Below, piece by piece: positions 18,252-27,289 of a stretch of DNA of 64,000 nucleotides; positions within the stretch are counted from its first letter, which is position 1; each line of letters opens with the position of its first letter. The translations under genes were made by a program, and so were the position numbers. The notes under the pieces were generated by a model that was given only the letters and a program-made list of their open reading frames with translations, did no database searches and was not told the DNA's origin. This DNA is from Sinorhizobium chiapasense. GTDB taxonomy: Bacteria; Pseudomonadota; Alphaproteobacteria; Rhizobiales; Rhizobiaceae. The DNA lies in the NCBI RefSeq assembly GCF_036488675.1, contig NZ_CP133152.1:682001-746000 (forward strand). The letters are read 5' to 3'.

Positions 18252-18473
18252 AAACGAAGCCCGGTCGAAGGCGCGATCCCGCCCCACGTGTCCACAGCTT
18301 AGGCTGGCTGTCTGCTGGTGCCGACGGTCTATAAAAGCGGCTTCAGGTGTCGCCGGCACGATCAACCTGAGGCAGACGTGGGCGCTTCGCCACCACGTTT
18401 GCGGCACCCCAATCAGGTCGCCGAATCGGTAGCCCCACGCTTCTGACCGGTCTGCTGAATGTTGGTCTCCAGG

Positions 18474-18508
18474 TTGACACCCGAAACCATTTACGTTGAT
18501 ATCAACGT
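18474..18508 (+). promoter_or_regulatory. Promoter with palindromic operator ahead of the VOC gene
   Basis: TTGACA (18474-18479) is followed after 17 bases by TGATAT (18497-18502), a reasonable sigma-70 pair. The 16-bp perfect palindrome ACGTTGATATCAACGT (18493-18508) covers the -10 element. This lies about 140 bases before the VOC gene. The rest of the gene-free stretch 18252-18642 shows no supported gene. Confidence 0.55.
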
Positions 18509-18642
18509 TAGGGTCGGAGGTTGCTCAGCCTAATCGCCGCCCACACGCAATGCCATATCTGAAGAGCCAGCGGCCAATGCGGGGACTTTCACCGGCAGGC
18601 CGTTTCCGCCCGAAATCCGACAACGACAAAAAGGAGGCGATC

Positions 18643-19089
18643 ATGAAGATCGTGACCAGCCTGAGCTTCCAAGGGCAGTGCCGCGAGGCGTTTGAGTTCT
18701 ACGCCAAGGTCCTCGGCGGCAAGATCACCGCCGCCCACTCCTACGGTGAAGCGCCACCGGACATGCCGATCAACGATCCCAAATACAAAGATTGGCTAAT
18801 GCACTGCTGGCTGGAGGTTGGCGATCAAGCGCTGATGGGCGCCGACATGGACGTCGGGTGGGCGCGTAACATCGACAAGCCCAAGAACGGCTTCGATGTC
18901 ACTCTGCACACCGAGGACAAGGCCAAGGCCCAACGCTGGTTCGATCAGCTGTCCGAAGGGGGCAATCCGGTCATGCCGTTTGGCGAGACCTTCTGGTCGC
19001 CTGGCTTCGGTTCCCTGATCGACAGGTTCGGCGTCCCGTGGATGATCAATGTGATTCCATCGCCTGACTGGCGGCCGGCACAGAGCTGA
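18643..19089 (+). CDS. VOC-superfamily (PhnB/glyoxalase-like) protein
   Basis: The 148-residue protein starts at ATG 18643 after AAGGAGG. Paired beta-alpha-beta modules typical of the vicinal oxygen chelate superfamily are seen, with the PhnB-type start FQGQCREAFEFYAKVLGGKI and ending FGSLIDRFGVPWMIN. Members of this subgroup (often labelled 3-demethylubiquinone methyltransferase-like) are mostly of unknown function. It appears monocistronic. Confidence 0.85.
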   Translation: MKIVTSLSFQGQCREAFEFYAKVLGGKITAAHSYGEAPPDMPINDPKYKDWLMHCWLEVGDQALMGADMDVGWARNIDKPKNGFDVTLHTEDKAKAQRWFDQLSEGGNPVMPFGETFWSPGFGSLIDRFGVPWMINVIPSPDWRPAQS

Positions 19090-19546
19090 CGCCATCGAGC
19101 GCGGCGTTGTTGCGACATGCGCCGCTGACGTGGCAGGGACGAATGTCAAAGTATCCCGCCGACGCTGTCGCCCGGCGGGATCCGCCTTGAGCGGCACTCT
19201 GACGCCAGGCGACGGCCAACGCGCTGCCGATAACGGTACGAACTTCAAGGATAAAAACAGCGCAAAGCCGATACCGAGGCCGGCTGAGACCAGACAAGCG
19301 AGAAGGTGTCGTTGCACGGTGGCGTCCCAACCATTTGCCGTGACCCGGCGGTGGGACGGCGACCTCAACTCAGCGCAGATCCGAGTTGAGGTCACCGAAG
19401 AACCTCGGAATAACTGCCATCGCAACTCGGCCTGCGCACATCCTGGGTCCGGACGTCGCGGTTATTGCTCCTGGATGTGATGCGGGCGTTGGGAAAATGC
19501 TCCCTGAGCCAAGCAACATCGGGCATAGCACCGGAACGCGCTCGGC
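19090..19546. other. Gene-free stretch with two inverted repeats
   Basis: No convincing gene is seen. TCCCGCCG (19154-19161) pairs with CGGCGGGA (19173-19180) and could terminate the VOC transcript. GACCTCAACTC (19361-19371) and GAGTTGAGGTC (19383-19393) are perfect 11-base arms with an 11-base spacer. A short hydrophobic minus-strand reading (ACLVSAGLGIGFALFLSL near 19250-19310) may be the head of a lost membrane protein, but it cannot be identified. Confidence 0.45.
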
Positions 19547-20782
19547 CTATTCGGGAGCCTCATCCGCGTAGGCAACGCCAGAAGCGAGCCAGGAGCTGAC
19601 CTGCTCTTCTGCATATCCGAACTCACGCAGGATCTCGCGCGTGTGCTGTCCGACCAGCGGCGCCGGCTTGCGGATCGTCGCCGGTGTCTCTGAAAGACGA
19701 ACCGGGGGCGCAACGACCTTAACCGTGCCCGCACGCGGATGCTCGTAGCTCGTCACCAGCTCCATGTGGCGCACCTGCGGATCCTCGGCCGCCTGGAGAT
19801 GGGACTTCACCTCTCCGCACCAGATGTCTGCCTCCAGCAGAGCCTCCATCAGCGCCGCCGTCGTCCATTTCCCGGTCTCCGCCGCCAGCTTGCGCCAGAT
19901 CTCGTCGCGTTGTGCGAAGAGCTTTTCGGGGTCGTCGTAGACGAGCAGGTCGTCATTGCCAAGCACGCCCACCAGCGTGCGATAGGGGCTCATGGCGATG
20001 GTGACCCAGCCGTCCTGCGTCGGATAGGTACCGAAGGGCGCGTCCATGCCGGGGTGGCCGATGCCCGACCGTGGGCGCTTGAAATCCTCGTTGAAGTTCA
20101 GCGCCATTACCATTTCCTGGTTCTGGTGGGCGAGCATGCCGGCCAGCAGGTTCACCTTGACCTCCTGCCCGAGGCCGGACTTCTCGCGCCAGTAAAGCGC
20201 TGACAGGATGCCATACACCATGTTCATCGCGCCGATCTGGTCCGAGAAGCCGGCGCCGACCGGCGTCGGCGGCGCATCAGCCTGCCCGGTCGCCGCCATG
20301 ATACCCGTCAGACCCTGTACCAGCATGTCCTGGCCGGGTCGGTCGACATAGGGGCCATCCTCGCCGTAGCCAGAACCGGAGCAGTAGATGACACGCGGAT
20401 TGACGGCGCGGAAGTCCTCGTATCCGTAACCAAGGGCCTTCATCACGCCGGGACGGAAGTTTTGGACCACGATGTCGGCGGTCTTCGCCATCTCCATGAT
20501 GACGGATTTCGCTTCGGGCGATTTGAGGTTCAACGCGATGGAGCGCTTGTTGCGGTTCCAGGCGAGGAAGTTCGGGCTTTCGCTGCCGCCGACCCATTTG
20601 TTGCGGAAGGTCAGCGAGCGGAAGAGGTCGCCCTTGCCGGGACGTTCGATCTTGATGACATCCGCGCCCATGTCGGCCAGAAGCTGGGTGGCAAAGGGCC
20701 CCTGCAGCAGATGCGAAAAATCGAGAATCCGGATGCCGGCAAGGGCAGCGGGTGCGGAGGTCTGGGTGTCGGTCATGTTCAT
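19547..20782 (-). CDS. CaiB/BaiF-family (class III) CoA-transferase
   Basis: The 411-residue protein starts with the family pattern LAGIRILDFSHLLQGPFAT and LADMGADVIKIERPGKGD, with NKRSIALNLKSPE and the active-site region DRPGQDMLVQGLTGIMAAT, where the aspartate forms the acyl-CoA anhydride intermediate. It moves CoA between carboxylic acids in the cytosol. The ATG at 20782 overlaps the preceding stop (ATGA); an ATG two codons later has a better spaced AGAGGA. It is the last gene of the long minus-strand operon and, with the enoyl-CoA hydratase, implies a CoA-thioester stage in the pathway. Confidence 0.92.
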   Translation of the reverse strand: MNMTDTQTSAPAALAGIRILDFSHLLQGPFATQLLADMGADVIKIERPGKGDLFRSLTFRNKWVGGSESPNFLAWNRNKRSIALNLKSPEAKSVIMEMAKTADIVVQNFRPGVMKALGYGYEDFRAVNPRVIYCSGSGYGEDGPYVDRPGQDMLVQGLTGIMAATGQADAPPTPVGAGFSDQIGAMNMVYGILSALYWREKSGLGQEVKVNLLAGMLAHQNQEMVMALNFNEDFKRPRSGIGHPGMDAPFGTYPTQDGWVTIAMSPYRTLVGVLGNDDLLVYDDPEKLFAQRDEIWRKLAAETGKWTTAALMEALLEADIWCGEVKSHLQAAEDPQVRHMELVTSYEHPRAGTVKVVAPPVRLSETPATIRKPAPLVGQHTREILREFGYAEEQVSSWLASGVAYADEAPE

Positions 20783-21924
20783 CCTCTGAAGTCGTCGAGT
20801 TGTCCCCTTGCCTCCTGGCGCGCGCGGCGCCAGAGGGTGCGAAGGGCGACAAGGGTGGTTTCGGGATCCTCGCGCTCATCGAGCGCCACGTGGATCCGGG
20901 CAGCCGCGGCCGTCTGAAAGGCGATGTAGCCGTCGAAACGGGGACGCAGGAGCGCGGTCTCGGCGGTGGCAAGCGTGTTGCGATAGAAATCGCCCCATTT
21001 GCGGTTGACCTCCGCATCCTGCCAGGCGGAGCGCGCCGACGGCTGGCCGCCGAAGGCAGGGAAGGTCTCGATCTGCGTCGATGCCGAGAGCAGCGAGGCG
21101 ATATGCGAGAGCAGTTCCGGCGTCGGCCTCAATCGGCGCGAGAAGGCGATGCCGGTGCCGCCGATCACGCCGCCCTGGCCTCCAGGCGAGCGGATCGTGT
21201 CCGAGAAGGTCACGATCCGGGGCGCATGACCAGGAGCTGCGTAGGTGACGTAGCCGAAGACGAGCGGGATCAGCGCGATATCGTCGCTGCGGGCCACGGT
21301 CTCGAGAAGGGCAATTGGATTGAGTTTTTCGCTGCCGGCAGGCCGCAAGGCGTAAAGCTGCTGCATGGTCTCGAGCGCCGCGGCCGCCTCGGTCTGTGGC
21401 AGGAAGTCCTCGCCGCCGACCGGAGCCCCGGTGCCCGCGACCATGGACATCAGGCTGAGTACCGCGTGCGGCCCGGCCAGCGACTGGGCCACGGGCAGGC
21501 GTGCCGCGAGCTCAATCACCGCGTCCCAGTCGGCCGGGGGCTCCACGATCCGGTCCGCCCGGCGGGCCATGACCTGCGTTGCCACGTCCAACGGCAGCGC
21601 CCATGTCCTGCCGTCCCAGCGGTAGCTCGCGGCCGAAGGGCCGATGCTGTCGCGTCGCAAGGCCTGCAGCAGTTCGGGCGGATAAAGGTCCTCGAGCGGC
21701 AGGAAGCAGCCCTCGGCGACGGCCTCGCCGATATGCGGGTGGTCCATCACGAGAAGGTCGTTGCACTCCGCCAGTTCGGCGATGGGAGCGCTTTCGAAAC
21801 CTTCGAGGGGTTGCTTGTTCCAGTGGATCAGCGGCTCGGCGCGCCCCTGATTGATGCGCCGTGCCGTCTCCGCAAGGGCATTATAGCCGCGTGGGTGGTC
21901 CCAGGTCAGTCCGATGAACGTCAT
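20779..21924 (-). CDS. Solute-binding-protein-like protein without signal peptide
   Basis: The 381 residues start at ATG 21924, which overlaps the SMP-30 stop. The sequence is family-1 binding-protein-like: an N-lobe with a short domain start (FIGLTWDHPRGYNALAETA), WDGRTWALPLDVATQVMARR, and later GGTGIAFSRRL. It begins directly with the first beta strand and has no signal peptide, lipobox or twin arginine. The operon already contains a normal exported binding protein. It may be a cytosolic ligand-binding protein or an enzyme built on this fold. Function unknown. Confidence 0.7.
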   Translation of the reverse strand: MTFIGLTWDHPRGYNALAETARRINQGRAEPLIHWNKQPLEGFESAPIAELAECNDLLVMDHPHIGEAVAEGCFLPLEDLYPPELLQALRRDSIGPSAASYRWDGRTWALPLDVATQVMARRADRIVEPPADWDAVIELAARLPVAQSLAGPHAVLSLMSMVAGTGAPVGGEDFLPQTEAAAALETMQQLYALRPAGSEKLNPIALLETVARSDDIALIPLVFGYVTYAAPGHAPRIVTFSDTIRSPGGQGGVIGGTGIAFSRRLRPTPELLSHIASLLSASTQIETFPAFGGQPSARSAWQDAEVNRKWGDFYRNTLATAETALLRPRFDGYIAFQTAAAARIHVALDEREDPETTLVALRTLWRRARQEARGQLDDFRG

Positions 21925-22784
21925 GCTGTCGCTTTCCACAGAGGGCGCGCGCCGACATCGCAATCGATGGCCGCGATATGCCACCGGCCGAGATTGGCCG
22001 CGAAAAGCCTCGTGCCATCGAAGGCGATGTTGGTCGGATGGCAGAGGATATGCGCAGTCGGGTCCTCGGCCAGCACGCGGATGGCGCCGCCGGCTTCGAT
22101 ACGCAGGATGCGCGAGGGCTCATAGAGCGAGATGAGGAGGTTGCCCGCCTCGTCGAAGGCAAGTCCGTCGGGATAACCAGGCAGGCCGGTGACGAACGGG
22201 TCGACCGGTCCTGCGCTGCCATCCGGCGCGATCCGGATTCGCGACACCCTCCGGGCGAAGGTCTCGCAGACGTACAAGGCGTCCTCCCCGGACCGCATCG
22301 AAAGCCCGTTGGCGAAGGTGAAGTCGGCGCTGCACCACAGGCTGCCCGCCCCACCCTTGAGGTCGAAGGACCAAATGCCGGGTCCAGGGCTTGCCGGGTC
22401 GTGGCTGTCGGAGACGAGAAGCCGCCCCCGGCGGCCATCGACGACGGGATAATTCGGAATGCGCAGGCCCGGTGCTTCAAGCCGCAGAAGCATGGTGCTT
22501 GCAAGGTCCAGCCGGAACACCGCCGCATGTTTCAGATCGCAGGCGTAAAGCGCCTTGTCGCCGTCGAAGGCGAGGCCGAGAATGAAGCCGCCGGTTGAAG
22601 CAACGCGCTCGATGCGGCTGCCGTCCGGCGTGATACGGCAGATGTCGCCGTCCTGGTTGCCGCACCAGATCCAGCCGTCCGGCCCGATCGCCACGCCTTC
22701 CGGGTGGCTGAGCCGCGGCTCGCTCCAGATACCGTCGAAGAAGACCCGCATACGGTCCGGTGAAAGGACGGGCGCTTCCATCAT
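21921..22784 (-). CDS. SMP-30/gluconolactonase/LRE-like lactonase
   Basis: The 287-residue six-bladed beta-propeller shows repeated SMP-30 signatures: LSHPEGVAIGPDGWIWCG, GGFILGLAFDGD, FANGLSMRSGEDALYVCE and GYPDGLAFDEAGNLLISL, including the metal-binding glutamate, asparagine and aspartate positions. Such enzymes hydrolyse sugar lactones to aldonates. It overlaps the ATPase gene stop (ATGATG/TGA) and is coupled to the downstream binding-protein-like gene. In context it probably opens a lactone made by the SDR dehydrogenase of this operon. Confidence 0.88.
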   Translation of the reverse strand: MMEAPVLSPDRMRVFFDGIWSEPRLSHPEGVAIGPDGWIWCGNQDGDICRITPDGSRIERVASTGGFILGLAFDGDKALYACDLKHAAVFRLDLASTMLLRLEAPGLRIPNYPVVDGRRGRLLVSDSHDPASPGPGIWSFDLKGGAGSLWCSADFTFANGLSMRSGEDALYVCETFARRVSRIRIAPDGSAGPVDPFVTGLPGYPDGLAFDEAGNLLISLYEPSRILRIEAGGAIRVLAEDPTAHILCHPTNIAFDGTRLFAANLGRWHIAAIDCDVGARPLWKATA

Positions 22785-23833
22785 GCCTCCCCCCTCCGTT
22801 CGCCGGTCTTCGCGTCGAAGAGGTGCATGCGCCCGGTTTCGAATTTCAAGCTGACCGGCCTGCCCATCTCAAGGCCTGCCTCCGGCGGAAGCTTCGCTGC
22901 GATCAGCGCGTCGCCGGCCTTGGCGGTGAGGATGGTGCAGTCGCCGAGCAGTTCCGAGGCAAACACCGTGCCCGTGAAATGGCCGCACCCGTCTCGCGCG
23001 AGGCTGACGTGTTCGGGCCGAATGCCGAGCGTCAGCTCACCCGCGGCCTGGTCCAGCGGAAATTTTCCACCCTCGTTCTCGAACGATCCGCCCTCAACAC
23101 GGCCAGGCAGGAGATTCATCGGAGGTGAGCCGATGAACCCCGCGACGAAGGTATTGGCGGGGCGGGCGTAGATTTCGGCCGGAGCGCCGATCTGCTGGAT
23201 CACCGCCTTGTTCAAGACGACGATGCGGTCGGCAAGCGTCATCGCTTCGACCTGGTCGTGGGTCACATAGATGGTCGTGACCCCGAGGTCGCGCTGCAGG
23301 TTCTTCAGCTCACCGCGCATCACCGTGCGCAGCTTGGCATCCAGGTTGGAGAGCGGCTCGTCCATCAGGAAGACCTGCGGCTTGCGCACGATGGCCCTGG
23401 CCAGTGCCACGCGCTGCCGCTGTCCGCCGGAAAGCTCGGCCGGACGCCGGGTCAAGAGATGCAGCATGTCCACCCGCTTCGCGGCGGCCCGGACCAGCTC
23501 TTCCCGTTCGGGCCGCGCCACCTTCCGGAGCTTCAGCGGATAGGCGATATTCTCGCCGACGGTCATATGCGGATAGAGCGCATAGTTCTGAAACACCATG
23601 GCGAGGTCGCGGTCACGGGCAGGCACATCGTTGACGCGGCGCCCGTCGATCAGGATCTCGCCCGAGCTCGGTTCCTCCAGGCCCGCGACGATCCGCATCG
23701 TCGTCGACTTGCCGCACCCGGAGGGGCCCAGCAGAACCAGGAACTCGCCGTCGCGGATGGCAAGGTCCAACTCGCTGAGTGCGGTATAGGCGCCGAAATG
23801 CTTCGAGAGTTTACGCAACTCGATTGCGGCCAT
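22781..23833 (-). CDS. Sugar ABC transporter ATPase (UgpC type)
   Basis: The 350 residues include Walker A GPSGCGKST, the signature LSGGQRQRVALARA, Walker B FLMDEPLSNLD, and the THDQVEAMT switch, followed by a TOBE domain with IRPEHVSL. It energises the importer whose binding protein and permeases lie upstream in the same operon (26.4-29.4 kb). The metabolic genes between it and the permeases do not break the transcription unit. Confidence 0.93.
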   Translation of the reverse strand: MAAIELRKLSKHFGAYTALSELDLAIRDGEFLVLLGPSGCGKSTTMRIVAGLEEPSSGEILIDGRRVNDVPARDRDLAMVFQNYALYPHMTVGENIAYPLKLRKVARPEREELVRAAAKRVDMLHLLTRRPAELSGGQRQRVALARAIVRKPQVFLMDEPLSNLDAKLRTVMRGELKNLQRDLGVTTIYVTHDQVEAMTLADRIVVLNKAVIQQIGAPAEIYARPANTFVAGFIGSPPMNLLPGRVEGGSFENEGGKFPLDQAAGELTLGIRPEHVSLARDGCGHFTGTVFASELLGDCTILTAKAGDALIAAKLPPEAGLEMGRPVSLKFETGRMHLFDAKTGERRGEA

Positions 23834-23834
23834 G

Positions 23835-24920
23835 TCAATTCTGTCCTTTCAGGAAGTCGCTATGCCAGGGCAGCGCCAGCTGCCGCCCGGCTCCGTCCGC
23901 GATCATGAGCCGATCTCGCTCGACAGAGATCGCGGCAATTTGGGTCCAGCCCGAGGGGCGCGGCACGGCGCCCGTGACGTGCCGGACGACGTGGCGGCGC
24001 CCCTCCGCGAGCGCGAGGCCGGTCACCACACCCTCGGCGGAGATCGGGTTCGCCTGCGCAGCGGCCGCTTCTCCGGCAAGTCCGGGGCAGCAGCCGTCCT
24101 CGATGCCGGTTACACCCAGATGCCGCCCATTCCACGGTGCGTAGTCGCGCCCGCCGTTCGAGAACCACAGCATCGTCACCGGGAGGATTGCGGGATCCTT
24201 GAGGAAGAAGACGATGTCGTCCTCGTCCTCGCGGAGCACCGCCGTCCAGCCCATCTCGGCACCCGGCGCCTCGACGAGCGTCACGAAATCCTCATTGCGG
24301 CGACCGATCGGCCACCGCGTCAGGTCCACCGTGCCGCCCTCCGCACCGGCTACTTTTGTCAGGTCGACCGCGCGCATCGGATAAGCAAGACAGGACCGCC
24401 CCGGCTCCAGCGGCTGTTCGGGCGTGAGGATGGCGCGCTTCCTGGAGGTGAAGAACCGCCCTCGCCCGGCGAGATGCAACATCGGGTGGTGGGCGACCGG
24501 CAGGATGCCCCGCCCGCCTTCGATCACATGCTCCTGATAGAGGAGCGGTGCGTCCTCTGCGATCTCAAGGCATTTCGTGACCTTTGCCCCGGAGACATTG
24601 CGGGCAAGGACGAGACGCATCCGCCCTGCCGCGTGCTCTTCGAGGTGCCAGGGACTGTTGGCTGTCCAGCCGTGCGCAGGCACGGATGGATCGGCCGCGG
24701 CCGCGAAGGGAGCGCAGAAGAAGTCGCCCGCCAGCCGTCGTTCGGCGGGGGAAAGCGCCGCATCGGCCTGGATCTCCGGCTCTTTCCTCCAGGGAGCGGC
24801 ATGCAGCGGCTCGATCCAGCGCTCCGCCCAGTGAAAGCGCAGCCCGGGAATATTGCCGACGGCGGGATCGAACTGCAGCGTGCCGCAAGCGCTCGTTATG
24901 GCGATCAGATCCTGCATCAT
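23835..24920 (-). CDS. Galactose-mutarotase-like (aldose epimerase fold) protein
   Basis: The 361-residue protein starts at ATG 24920, overlapping the SDR stop (ATGA), and ends one base before the ATPase start. It reads as a beta-sandwich carbohydrate protein: NSPWHLEEH, YQEHVIEGG with GILPVAHHPMLHLAG (histidine pair), and WFSNGGRDYAPWNGRHLGVT near the C-terminus, like the glutamate/histidine pattern of aldose-1-epimerase-like domains. A role in anomer interconversion or sugar binding fits the operon. Family assignment is by pattern only and less sure than for its neighbours. Confidence 0.6.
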   Translation of the reverse strand: MMQDLIAITSACGTLQFDPAVGNIPGLRFHWAERWIEPLHAAPWRKEPEIQADAALSPAERRLAGDFFCAPFAAAADPSVPAHGWTANSPWHLEEHAAGRMRLVLARNVSGAKVTKCLEIAEDAPLLYQEHVIEGGRGILPVAHHPMLHLAGRGRFFTSRKRAILTPEQPLEPGRSCLAYPMRAVDLTKVAGAEGGTVDLTRWPIGRRNEDFVTLVEAPGAEMGWTAVLREDEDDIVFFLKDPAILPVTMLWFSNGGRDYAPWNGRHLGVTGIEDGCCPGLAGEAAAAQANPISAEGVVTGLALAEGRRHVVRHVTGAVPRPSGWTQIAAISVERDRLMIADGAGRQLALPWHSDFLKGQN

Positions 24921-25675
24921 TCTCCCCGGATGGCGAGGCCGCCGTCGCAACGCACGATCTCGCCGGTGATGAAGCTCGCTTTGTCCGAGGCGAGGAAGGC
25001 CACAAGTTCGGCGACTTCTTCCGGCTGGCCGAAGCGGCCGATCGGATGCGCCCGATTCCAGGTGTCGATCAGCGCCTGTGCGTCCTCGACCTCGTCGAAG
25101 ATCTTCTCGTTCATCGGCGTCATGATCGTGCCTGGCGCCACTGCGTTTACGCGGATGCCCACCTTGGCGAGGTCGATCGCGCATTGCCGGGTGAGTGCGA
25201 TGATCGCGCCCTTGGTCGCGGCGTAAGCCGGCCAGCCCTGAAAGCCGATCAGGCCCTGGACCGATGAGAGGTTGACCACCGCCCCGCCGCCTCGCTTGCG
25301 CAAGAGCGGCACGCAGGCCTTTAGCGTCCGCCAGCAGCCGGTCAGGTTCGTGTCGATCACGGTCGTCCAGCGCTCCTCGTCGATCTCATCGATCACGCCG
25401 TTGAGTGCCACCGCCGCATTGTTCACGACGATGTCCAGGCCGCCGAACCGCGCCTCGGCAAGCGCCGCCATGGCCTGCATGTCCTCGAGTTTGCGCACGT
25501 CGCCGCGGATGAAGGCCACGGACTCGCCGAGCGAGGCGGCAAGCGCCTCGCCGCTCGCCTCGTCGATGTCTGAGAACACCACCTGGCCGCCCCGAGCCGC
25601 GAACAACTCGACGCAGGACCGGCCGATACCCTTGGCGCCGCCCGTCACGGCCACGACTTTACCCTTGAATTCCAT
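24917..25675 (-). CDS. SDR-family NAD(P)-dependent dehydrogenase
   Basis: This classical 252-residue SDR has the cofactor motif TGGAKGIGRS (11-20), VNNAAV, the catalytic serine in NLSSVQG and YAATKGA (Y-x3-K), and the C-terminal GEIVRCDGG. It probably oxidises a sugar at C1 or a hydroxy intermediate in the cytosol. A lactonase (SMP-30) and a mutarotase-like gene in the same operon are consistent with an aldose-to-aldonolactone step, although no substrate can be read from the sequence. Confidence 0.92.
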   Translation of the reverse strand: MEFKGKVVAVTGGAKGIGRSCVELFAARGGQVVFSDIDEASGEALAASLGESVAFIRGDVRKLEDMQAMAALAEARFGGLDIVVNNAAVALNGVIDEIDEERWTTVIDTNLTGCWRTLKACVPLLRKRGGGAVVNLSSVQGLIGFQGWPAYAATKGAIIALTRQCAIDLAKVGIRVNAVAPGTIMTPMNEKIFDEVEDAQALIDTWNRAHPIGRFGQPEEVAELVAFLASDKASFITGEIVRCDGGLAIRGE

Positions 25676-25678
25676 CGC

Positions 25679-26458
25679 CTATTCCATCCTGAATTGGGGA
25701 TCACGTTTTTCGAGGAAGGCATCGATGCCTTCCTGACCGTCAGCCGTCGAATAGAGCCGGAACAGCGTTTCCTGCTCCAGGCTCTTGGCCGTCTCGATGC
25801 CGGCGTCTGCACCCTCGCGCAGCAGCCGCTTCATCTCCGCCGCAGCAAGCGGCGCGATCTTCAGGCAGGCGCGCGCCCGGCGCAGGATCGCCTCGTCCAT
25901 CCCCTCCGCGGGCACCACCTCGGCAGCAATTCCAAGTGCCAGCGCGCGCTCGGCCGCCATCCGCCAGCCCGCCAGCAGCAGATCGGAAGCAGCATACTTG
26001 CCGACGGCGCGCAGCAACCTTTGCGTGCCGCCGCCGCCGGGGCAGAGTCCCAGCCGCCCTTCGGGCAGGCCAAGCTGCGCGGTTTCGGAAAGGACCAGGA
26101 TGTCGCAGCAGAGCGCGATCTCGAAGCCGCCGCCCAGCGCGAAACCGTCGACCGCGCAGATCACCGGCTTCGGAATGCGCTCGAGCCGGTCGAAGACGCG
26201 GCGGGAGTTGAGCTGGTAGGCGATGAATTCCGCCCGCTTGTGTCCCTGATATTCGGCGATGTCCGCCCCGGCGACGAAGGCCTTGCCGCCTGCACCGCGA
26301 AGCACGATGACCCGCACTTCGGGGTCGGCAGCGGCCTCCTCCAGCGCGGACTCGAATTCGCGCATGAGCGGCGTGGACAGCGCATTCAGCTTGTCGGGCC
26401 GGTTGAAGAGTATCTGCCGGACGCCGGGAATAAGGTTCGAGGGTTCGATCAGCGCCAT
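25679..26458 (-). CDS. Enoyl-CoA hydratase/isomerase
   Basis: The 259-residue crotonase-fold enzyme has the oxyanion segment AFVAGADIAEY and GFALGGGFEIALCCDI followed by LPEGRLGLCPGGGGTQRL. Both glutamates needed for hydration in rat enoyl-CoA hydratase appear to be kept (GGGFE and LPE). It acts on a CoA thioester, probably formed by the CoA-transferase at the end of the operon. Its presence inside a sugar-importer operon is unusual. It lies three bases from the permease stop and three bases from the SDR start. Confidence 0.92.
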   Translation of the reverse strand: MALIEPSNLIPGVRQILFNRPDKLNALSTPLMREFESALEEAAADPEVRVIVLRGAGGKAFVAGADIAEYQGHKRAEFIAYQLNSRRVFDRLERIPKPVICAVDGFALGGGFEIALCCDILVLSETAQLGLPEGRLGLCPGGGGTQRLLRAVGKYAASDLLLAGWRMAAERALALGIAAEVVPAEGMDEAILRRARACLKIAPLAAAEMKRLLREGADAGIETAKSLEQETLFRLYSTADGQEGIDAFLEKRDPQFRME

Positions 26459-26461
26459 GAC

Positions 26462-27289
26462 CTATCCTTTCACCGCGCCGGCGGTAATCCCGGCGACGAA
26501 ATAGCGTTGGAGGAAGAAGAAGACGGCCATGACCGGCAGCGAAACCATGACCGAGGAGGCCATGAGCTCGCCGTAACGGATGCCGTATTGGCCGATGAAG
26601 TCGTTGAGGCCGACCGGCAGGGTGCGCATCTCCTTCGTCGACGTGAAGGACAGCGCGAAGAGGAACTCCTGCCAGGTGACGATCAGCACATAGACCGATG
26701 TGGCGATCAGTCCGGGACGCGAGAGCGGCACGACGATGTCCCAGAACACCCGGAGCGGCGTCGCCCCGTCGATCGCGGCGGATTCCTCCAGTGCTGCCGG
26801 AAGCTTGAGCAGGAAGCCCCGCAGCATCCAGATCGCCACCGGCAGCGTGACCGAGACATAGGCGAGGATCAGGGACCAGTAGGTGTTCAGGAGATCCGCG
26901 CTTCGCATCATCTTGTAGATCGGGATGATGATCGCCGAATGGGGAAACATCTGCGCCAGCACCACCAGCCCGACCAGTGCCGAGATCGCGACGATCTGTG
27001 CCCGGGTGAAGCTGTAGGCGGCAAGCAGGCCAAGCGTCACCGTGATAGCCACAGTGGCGAGGGAAACCACCAGTGAATTCAGGAAATAGGTGCGGAATTC
27101 CGGCCGGAAGGCGGAGACGTAGTTTTCGACGGTGGGATGGTCCGGCCAGAGCCGCGCCGGGATGGCGAAGGGCTCCGTCGGCGGCTTCAGGCTGACCGAG
27201 ACCATCCAGAAGAAGGGCAGCAAGACGATGATCGCCAGCAGCACTTGCATCAGCGTCAACACCACACGGGTCGATCTTTTCTGCTTCAT
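26462..27289 (-). CDS. Sugar ABC transporter permease (MalG type)
   Basis: The 275-residue inner-membrane permease has six hydrophobic segments and the EAA loop EESAAIDGATPLRVFWDIVV. Its start overlaps the stop of the other permease (ATGA). It pairs with that protein and with the ATPase encoded downstream. Confidence 0.92.
   Translation of the reverse strand: MKQKRSTRVVLTLMQVLLAIIVLLPFFWMVSVSLKPPTEPFAIPARLWPDHPTVENYVSAFRPEFRTYFLNSLVVSLATVAITVTLGLLAAYSFTRAQIVAISALVGLVVLAQMFPHSAIIIPIYKMMRSADLLNTYWSLILAYVSVTLPVAIWMLRGFLLKLPAALEESAAIDGATPLRVFWDIVVPLSRPGLIATSVYVLIVTWQEFLFALSFTSTKEMRTLPVGLNDFIGQYGIRYGELMASSVMVSLPVMAVFFFLQRYFVAGITAGAVKG

Noticed and set aside
20752..22125. Long plus-strand frame opposite the binding-protein-like and lactonase genes
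   Set aside because: Shadow of two coupled minus-strand genes with clear family motifs.
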